Shown: in pieces, positions 1 to 8,400 of the stretch
How the letters are laid out: each line of letters starts with the position of its first letter
Numbering within the stretch: position 1 is the first letter of the stretch
From: Paenibacillus terricola
Lineage (GTDB): Bacteria; Bacillota; Bacilli; Paenibacillales; Paenibacillaceae
NCBI RefSeq assembly: GCF_014779765.1
Contig: NZ_JACXZA010000004.1
Location: 124,001 to 188,000, forward strand
Length of the DNA: 64,000 nucleotides
Reading direction: 5' to 3'
The notes under the pieces: model-generated
What the model was told of the DNA's origin: nothing
Database searches by the model: none
What the model saw: only the letters and a program-made list of their open reading frames with translations
Translations under genes and position numbers: made by a program

Positions 1-1828
1 GTATTTTTTGCTGGTCATCCTCGCCGATCCCGCTGTAGATCAGCTTCTGAATATGATCGTGAGCGAATCGGTAAGTGTCCGCGTCTAATCGAACGATGAG
101 ACCTTCTGCTTCCACTGCAGCCCATTCCTCGGTTGGCTCTCCTTCCATTCGTGCGGCCTCGAATATGAACTTCGGCAGGAAGGTACTTCCGACGCAGGCA
201 GCAATCCGGAGCAAGCCCAAGGCACGGTGCGGCAAGCGCTGCAGCTTGCGCCCCATTAAATCTAGGATGGCGTAGCTCGGCAGCTGTTCGATGATCCGGC
301 CCAAATCCCACTGCCATCTCCGCTGTCCCTGACAGTACTGCAGGACGTTGTCGTCTTGTAAACGAAGCAGAACTTGTTTGAAGTGAAACGGGTTGCCGTC
401 AGTCGCATGGTACAGAAGCTCCGTCAATGCAAGCGCATCGTCTGCCGGGCAGTTCAGCGTTTCCATCACGATCCGGTTCATGTGCGCCTGGTTTAGCGGC
501 TCTAGATGAATGTGACGGACGACGGCTTGATCGGTCGCACGTCCTCCCGGTTCATATCCAGGCAGTTTGCTCGAATCCATCTCGGTATGCCGATACGTTC
601 CGATGAACATCAGGTATTGGCATTCAGGATCGCTCAGCAGAGCATGGATCAACTGCAGGGAAGAGGCATTGGCCCACTGCAAATCATCAACGAACAGGAT
701 AAGGGGGTGCTCTTTACCCGCCAGCGCTTGAATGAATTTGCGGAACACATACGTAAACCGTTTCTGCGATTCGTTGACCTGCAATTGTTCGACCTCCGGC
801 ATGTTGCCGAGCAGCAGGCCAACTTCCGGAATGATCTCCGCCATGATGGCTGCGTTTGGTCCCAAGGCATTCCGCAGCTTGCGCTCCCATTGTGCGACCT
901 TGTCTATCCTCTCACCTAACAGATGACGCATAAATCCGCGAATAGCTTGAATGATCGGATAATAAGGGCTTTCTTGCGGCAACTGCTCGAACTTTCCGGT
1001 GATGCAGTGAAATTCACCGTTCTGCAGATGCCTCCGAAACATCTCATTTATTATGCTTGATTTGCCGATACCGGCTTCGCCAGACACGTATACGATTTCT
1101 GTCGAACCCAAGCACGCGGCATGGAATGCTTGCGTAAGCGTGACCAGTTCATGTTCTCTCCCATTAAAATGCTGCTCCAAGCTAAACGTCTCATGGGCCC
1201 GTCCGATTTTGTCCAGATCCGCAATGAGAAAGTCGATGCTGGGGTACCGTTTATCCGGATTTTTCTCCAACAGCTTGAAGACAATCGATTCAAGATGGGC
1301 ACTCCATGATGGTGCTGCGTCGTTCATCGGAGGCGGACTTTGAGCCAAATGCAAGTATACCCATTCAAGAGCGTTATCAGCGACGAAAGGCAGCTGACCG
1401 GTTAACATTTCATAGAACATGACGCCTAGGGAGTAGAGGTCGCTTCGCTCGTCCACCGCACGCAGCATTCGGCCGGTATTCTCCGGCGAACAATAGGGCC
1501 AGCTGGCCTCCGCGATCGTTTGTCCGGGGGGACGCAGGTAGCCGTCCGGCGTGCGTTGGATCGCGTATCCGAAGTCCTGCAAACTAACCTTATGGTTATC
1601 GGCGGATATGAGCAAACGTTCCGGACGCAGGTCGAGATGAACCATATGATGCAGATGAAGTTCGCCGATGCACGATGCAATGGCTCTCGCCATACTGAGG
1701 AATGCATCTGCTTCTAGGTACGAGGGCGACTCCCTATTCATCCATTCTCTGAGCGTAATCGCTGCTTTATCTTCTAAGTCCCCGTCCAATCGGAGACGAT
1801 CGTACGGGGGCAGGTTGACCACTTTCAT
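1..1828 (-). CDS. Multi-domain Ser/Thr kinase-like / AAA ATPase signalling protein (N-terminal part)
   Basis: The frame is open from ATG 1828 to the window edge (609 codons), so the C-terminus is missing. Residues 1-160 match the C-lobe of a Hanks-type kinase: HLDLRPER in the catalytic-loop position near 62, DFG near 83, SPENTGR and DLYSLGVMFYEML after it. An AAA_16-type ATPase follows, with Walker A GEAGIGKSS near 249 and Walker B LILFVDD near 376. This order is typical of large cytoplasmic bacterial multi-kinases that continue into GAF and histidine-kinase or GGDEF modules, but that part lies outside the window. The N-lobe with its glycine loop and VAIK lysine is absent, and an in-frame stop about 15 codons upstream rules out a longer start. 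The RBS AGAGGTG fits the ATG. Family is confident; kinase activity is doubtful. Confidence 0.85.
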   Translation of the reverse strand, partial: MKVVNLPPYDRLRLDGDLEDKAAITLREWMNRESPSYLEADAFLSMARAIASCIGELHLHHMVHLDLRPERLLISADNHKVSLQDFGYAIQRTPDGYLRPPGQTIAEASWPYCSPENTGRMLRAVDERSDLYSLGVMFYEMLTGQLPFVADNALEWVYLHLAQSPPPMNDAAPSWSAHLESIVFKLLEKNPDKRYPSIDFLIADLDKIGRAHETFSLEQHFNGREHELVTLTQAFHAACLGSTEIVYVSGEAGIGKSSIINEMFRRHLQNGEFHCITGKFEQLPQESPYYPIIQAIRGFMRHLLGERIDKVAQWERKLRNALGPNAAIMAEIIPEVGLLLGNMPEVEQLQVNESQKRFTYVFRKFIQALAGKEHPLILFVDDLQWANASSLQLIHALLSDPECQYLMFIGTYRHTEMDSSKLPGYEPGGRATDQAVVRHIHLEPLNQAHMNRIVMETLNCPADDALALTELLYHATDGNPFHFKQVLLRLQDDNVLQYCQGQRRWQWDLGRIIEQLPSYAILDLMGRKLQRLPHRALGLLRIAACVGSTFLPKFIFEAARMEGEPTEEWAAVEAEGLIVRLDADTYRFAHDHIQKLIYSGIGEDDQQKI

Positions 1829-2049
1829 TACGTAACACCTCTGGCTTTTACGAGTCGAGTTGGCTTATTACCTATCATTTTAATAGAAGAAGTGCCATTT
1901 TGCAGAAAATTATCGAATTTTGGCTATAAATCGGACCTCGAATACCTGTCTTGCTCGAAAAATACCCCTTATTAGGTATTCAGCAATAGAGGCAGCTCCA
2001 GTAAAGTTGGAACAAGAGCACAAATTGGAGAGGATCAGGTGAGGTTAAG

Positions 2050-2217
2050 ATGGCTTTTTTAGGCGCTTTTCTAGCAGTTCTGATACTTGGCGCAATAATC
2101 TACGGCAAGATATGGTGGGATGGACCAGGAATGAATTGGAAGTTTACGAGGTGGTATTTCGGTCTTTTTTTCGTTGGAGCGCTGATTACGGGGATATGCG
2201 TTCATTTTGCGGTCTAA
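2050..2217 (+). CDS. Small membrane protein, 55 aa
   Basis: A short ORF preceded by a good RBS (AGGTGAGG, about 5 nt before the ATG). The product has a hydrophobic segment at residues 2-19, a short hydrophilic stretch rich in Trp (KIWWDGPGMNWK), and a second hydrophobic segment at residues 36-54, so it is probably a two-span membrane hairpin with a cytoplasmic or surface loop. I do not recognise a family. It stands alone between the divergent kinase-like gene and the giant surface protein. The RBS and the clean two-helix pattern are the support; no function can be assigned. Confidence 0.55.
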   Translation: MAFLGAFLAVLILGAIIYGKIWWDGPGMNWKFTRWYFGLFFVGALITGICVHFAV

Positions 2218-2460
2218 CCGGAAGAGAGTAAACCGGGGAGTTCTTGCATATAGGAGGAACGGCTCTTTGTGGAGCAGGCAGAATGGTGTGCGTTGAATAC
2301 TAGTTTACTAGAATGGAATACCTAGATTTATTAAATTAATATAGAATAAAACCTATCATTTCAATTGCAATTCCAATGAAATAATCAGAATGAACTGCAT
2401 GAATAACTGAATATTTCTCATCTTCATGCCGAAATGGCTATGATTTAAGGAGGCTTCTAA

Positions 2461-5400
2461 GTGAAAAGGTTCAAATCATTGCATCAATGGCTCGCAGTTA
2501 TTCTTGTTATTACGCTTAGTATCGGGGCGCCGTCCGGGGAATTCGTACATGCGGCGGGGGCAGAAATATTGGATCAAGCTCAGCCCACATCCGGTGGCAG
2601 TAATGTATGGGCAAACGCCACCTATCAGAGGTATCAATCGTTTACACCAGCCATTTCAGGGAATCTGAGCCGAATTGAGCTGAATATCGCAGGCTTTTTA
2701 AATCCGGGATTCCTTCAGGCAGCTGTATATAAAGAAACCGATTTATCGACTCCTCTTGCTACAGCGCAACTAACGGGTTTCGGTGAGGGCTGGGTTTCCT
2801 TGGATTTCACAGGTACGATGCCTTATCTTAAGAGAGAAACGATGTATCGAATGGTTGTTTCGACTCAGAACGGTGGCTCGTCTGGTATCGGATGGTACTC
2901 GAATAACAGTAACCCCTATCCAAGGGGGCGAAGCGATGTCGCCCTGATGGACTTTCTTTTTAGAACGTATATGATTCCGGACTATTCGTTATCCACGAGC
3001 GAGAGCTCGGTAGCTGTCGCTAGTCCAACGCTTACGGCGAATGGGACAAGCCAGACGACCGTAACGGTTACATCAAAGGACGCGCAAGGTACCCCTATGA
3101 CAACGGGCGGCGCTTCGGTTGCGATTAATGCGACGAGCGGTACAGTTGGTCCGGTGACCGATAATGGCAATGGCACCTACACGGCGATATTAACCGCTCC
3201 CACGGTTGCGGGCGCATCAACGATCAGCGCTACGATGGGCGGGACCCCCATCGGATCGACGACCAACGTGATGTTTGTGCCGGGCGCACCTTCCTTAACG
3301 ACAAGCACGCTTGCAGCAACGACCGGTACATTGATTGCAAACGGTTCGAGTACAACCTCGATTGTCGTAACATTGAAGGATGCCTATGGCAATAAATTGA
3401 ATTCCGGCGGAGCCTCCGTTGCGATCAACGCGACGGCAGGTACAGTCGGCAATGTTACTGACAATGGCAACGGCACTTACACAGCGGTTTTGACTGCTCC
3501 GACAACGGTTGGCACCTCGAATGTAAGCGCCACGGTCGGAGGCAGCACCATCGCTTCCACTGCCAGCGTACAATTCGTTGCTGGCGTCCCATCTTCGACG
3601 ACAAGTACGCTAACATTAGGCAGCAGCAGCCTGCTGGCGGATGGAACAAGTCAGACAACAGCGACAATGAGCCTGAAGGATGCGTCCGGCAACGCCATTA
3701 AAGGCGACACCGTTACGATGACATCAACATTGGGCACGATTGGTGCTGTAACGAACAATGGCGATGGCAGTTATACGGCGACGTTAACCGCTCCGACTTT
3801 AGCGGGCACTTCAACTATTACGGCTACGGTCAGCAGCAACAGCCTCACCAAGACGGCTGCCATGCAATTCGTGCCTGGGGCTCCGTCCACGGCTGTAAGC
3901 ACGATAACAGTGGGCAGCAGTACGTTGACGGCGGACGGCACGAGTCAGACGATCGTGACGGTCACATTGAAGGATGCTAATAGCAACATGATAACCAGCG
4001 GTGGTGCTTCAGTAGCTATTGCTGCTTCATCAGGCACAATCAGCGCTGTAACGGACAATGGCAATGGCACCTATACAGCGACGCTGACCGCGCCAACGGC
4101 CGTCGGCACTTCAATCATTAGCGCCAAGGTTGGCGGCAATGCAATGGCTTCAACAACCAGCGTGCAGTTCATTGCTGGAGCACCATCTGGGATATCGAGC
4201 ACAATAACAGTGGGCAGCAGCACATTGACAGCGACTGGGACAAGCCAAACCGACGTGACAGTGACGTTGAAGGATGCGCAGGGCAACGTGGTTACGACGG
4301 TTGGCCCGTCTGTTTCTATCACTGCGACGAAGGGCACTATCGGTGCGGTAACGTATAATGGCAATGGCACCTACACGGCAACGCTGACTTCAGCTACGGC
4401 GGTCGGTACATCAATCATCAGCGCCGCGGTTAACGGAAGTGCAATTGCAGCGACTGCGAACGTACAGTTCACAGCGGGGGCGCCATCTGGGGCGACCAGT
4501 ACCGTAGTAGTTGGCAGCAGCACATTGACGGCGGATGGCACGAGCCAGACGGTAGTAACTGTAACTTTGCAGGATGCCCACGGCAACGCCATTGCAACCG
4601 GAGGCGCATCGGTTGCGATTAACGCAACGAAGGGAACAGTCAGCGCCGTAATGGACAACGGCGACGGTACCTATACAGCAACGCTGACCGCGCCAACGAC
4701 AGTCGGAACCTCAACCGTCAGCGCCACAATTGCCGGCAACGCCATTGCATCGACGGCCAGTGTACAGTTGGTGCCCGGCGCACCATCTACAGCGGTCAGC
4801 GCGGTTGCAGTAGGGAACGGAACGTTAACGGCAGACGGGACGAGTCAAACGACGGTAACGGTCACGTTGAAGGATACGCACGGTAACGCAATTACAATCG
4901 GCGGTTCCTCGATTACGATCGCCGCCACGAAAGGTACAATCAGCGCCGTAACGGACAACGGCGACGGCACTTACACGGCGACGCTGACTGCACCGACGTC
5001 AGTTGGTACATCGACGGTCAGCGCTAAGATCAGCGGCAGCGACATTGCATCCACAGCCAGTGTGCAGTTTGTGCCTGGCGCGCTTTCCGGAGCGGCCAGT
5101 ACAATTTCTGTGAGTAATAGTGCGCTGACAGCGAATGGCACGAGCCAGGCGTTAGTGACCGTTACGCTGCAGGATGCTTATGGGAATGCGATGACAACCG
5201 GCGGCGCGTCCGTTGCTATAACAGCGACGAAGGGCACAGTCAGCGCAGTAATAGATAATGGCAATGGCACTTACACGGCAACACTGACTGCGCCGACGAC
5301 GGTGGGCACATCAACCATCGGTGCAACGGTTGCCGGCAGCGCTATTGCAACGGCGGTTAGCGTGCAGTTCGTGCCTGGCGCGCCATCCATCGCGACCAGC

Positions 5401-8400
5401 ACGGTTTCTGTGGGCAATGCAGCGATTACTGCCGATGGCACCAGTCAGACGGTAGTAACCGTAACTTTGCTGGATGCCCAAGGCAACGCCATTACAATCG
5501 GCGGAGCATCGGTTGCGATTACCGCAACGAAAGGTACGATCAGCGCCGTAACCGATCAAGGCGACGGCACCTACACGGCGACACTGACTGCACCAACATC
5601 GGTCGGTACGGCGGCAATCAACGCCAAGATCGGCGGTAGCGCTATTGCCTCGACTGCCAGTATTCAGTTTGTGCCAGGAGCTTCTTCCGCAACGACGAGT
5701 ACGGTTATCGTGGACAATGGTACGCTGACGGCGGACGGAACGGGCCAAGCGACAGTAACGGTAACGCTGAAGGACGGTCAAGGCAATGCCATTACTACGG
5801 GTGGCGCATCGGTTTCGATAGCCACGACGAAGGGTACAATCAGCACGGTAATGGATCAAGGCGATGGCACTTATACAGCGGTGCTTACCGCGCCAACTAC
5901 AGTGGGCATAGCGATAGTTAGCGCATCGGTTGGCGGCAACGTCATTGGGTCGACGGCAAGCGTTCAGTTCATACCTGGTGCACCATCTACCGCGATTAGT
6001 ACAGTCGCGGCGGACAGCAGTACGCTGACAGCGGACGGAACAAGCCAGACAACCGTAACGGTATCGTTAATAGATGCGCATGGCAACCCTATTGCGAATG
6101 GTGGCGAATCCGTGGCCATTACGGCAACGAAGGGCACCGTCAGTGCGGTAACGGATAAAGGTGACGGTACGTATACCGCAACGTTGACCGCACCGACGAC
6201 AGTGGGCACTTCAACGATCAGCGCCAAGATTGGCAGCAGCGCGATTGCTGCGACGTCTAGCGTACAGTTCGTTCCTGGAGCACCGTCCACGGCGGCGAGC
6301 ATGGTTGCATTGGACGACAATGCGCTGACGGCAGATGGAACAAGCCAGACAACGATTACAGTAACGTTGAAAGATGCGCATGGCAATGCAATAACAAACG
6401 GCGGCGCAACGGTTTCCATCGCCGCGACGACAGGAGCCGTTAGCACAGTAGCGGAACAAGGCAATGGGGTCTATACGGCGACATTGACTGCGCCAACGAC
6501 GGTTGGTACTTCGACCATCAGTTCCATGATCAACGGCGGCGCGATTGCATCAACAGCCAGCATACAATTCGTACCAGGCGCATCATCTGCAGCGACGAGT
6601 ACGGTAACAGTGAACGATAACACATTGACAGCGGACGGAACAAGTCAGACAACTGTAACGGTAACCCTGAAGGATGCACACGGCAATGCCATTACAAATG
6701 GTGGCTCATCGGTTGCGATCATCGCAACGAAAGGTTCGATTAGCACGGTAACTGATAAAGGCAATGGCACTTATACCGCGAAATTAACAGCCCCAACGAC
6801 GACAGGCGAATCAACTGTCAGTGCTACGGTAGGCAGTGTCGCAATCGTATCGACAGCCAAGGTGCAGTTTGTTCCAGACGCCGCTTCAACGGCGACAAGT
6901 ACAGTGATAGTCGGTAACGGTACGTTGACGGCAGACGGAACGAGTCAGACTACGGTAACGGTAGCACTGAAGGACGCGCAGGGCAACGCCCTTACCAACG
7001 GCGGCGCAACGGTTGCAATTACGGCAGCGAAGGGCACCATCAGTGCAGTAACGGATAACGGAGATGGCACTTATACAGCGACGTTGACAGCACCGACAGT
7101 AGTGGGCACTTCTAAGATCAGTGCCAAGATCGGAAGCAATGTGATTACATCAACAGCTAGCGTACAATTCACACCAGGCGCACCAGCTGCAGCAACCAGC
7201 ACGGTTGCGGTGGACCATAGCACATTGACGGCTGATGGAACGAGTCAGGCGACTGTAACCGTGGCATTGAAGGACGCGTACGGTAACGCCATTACGACGG
7301 GCGGTTCCTCTGTGACCATCGCTTCGACGAAGGGCACGGTTGGAGTAGTAACGGATCAAGGCAATGGTACTTATACTGCGGAGTTAACTACACCAACGAC
7401 AGTCGGCAATGCGACGATAACGGCATCGGTTGGCGGCAGTGCGATCGCGTCAACAGCCAGCGTACAATTCGTACCAGGCGCATCATCTGCAGCGACGAGT
7501 ACGGTAACAGTGAACGATAACACATTGACAGCGGACGGAACAAGCCAGACAACCGTAACGGTATCGTTAATAGATGCGCATGGCAACCCTATTGCGAATG
7601 GTGGCGAATCCGTGGCCATTACGGCAACGAAGGGCACCGTCAGTGCGGTAACGGATAAAGGTGACGGTACGTATACCGCAACGTTGACCGCACCGACGAC
7701 AGCGGGCACTTCAACGATCAGCGCCAAGATTGGCAGCAGCGCGATTGCTGCGACGGCTAGCGTACAGTTCGTTCCTGGAGCACCGTCCACGGCGGCGAGC
7801 ATGGTTGCATTGGACGACAATGCGCTGACAGCAGATGGAACAAGCCAGACAACGATTACAGTAACGTTAAAAGATGCGCATGGCAATGCAATAACAAACG
7901 GCGGCGCAACGGTTTCCGTCGCCGCGACGACAGGAACCGTTAGCACTGTAGCGGATCAAGGCAATGGGGTCTATACGGCGACATTGACTGCGCCAACGAC
8001 GGTTGGTACTTCGACCATCAGTTCCATGATCAACGGCGGCGCGATTGCATCAACAGCCAGTGTACAATTCGTGCCTGGTGCACCATCCACTGCAACGAGT
8101 ACAGTTGCAGTAGATGACAGCACGCTGACAGCGGATGGAACGAGTCAGGCAATCGTAACGGTCACGCTCAAGGATGCGTATGGCAATTCCATTGCAAGCG
8201 GTGGCGCAACGGTTGCCATCACGGCATCGAATGGCTCGATAGGCACCATAACAGACAAAGGCAATGGCACGTATACGGCAGCATTAACGGCACCAACGAC
8301 GGTTGGCACATCAATTATCAGTGCCACGGTCGACGGCAGCCTTATCACATCGACAGCAAGTGTGAATTTCGTACCCGGCGCTGCTTCTACGGCGACAAGT

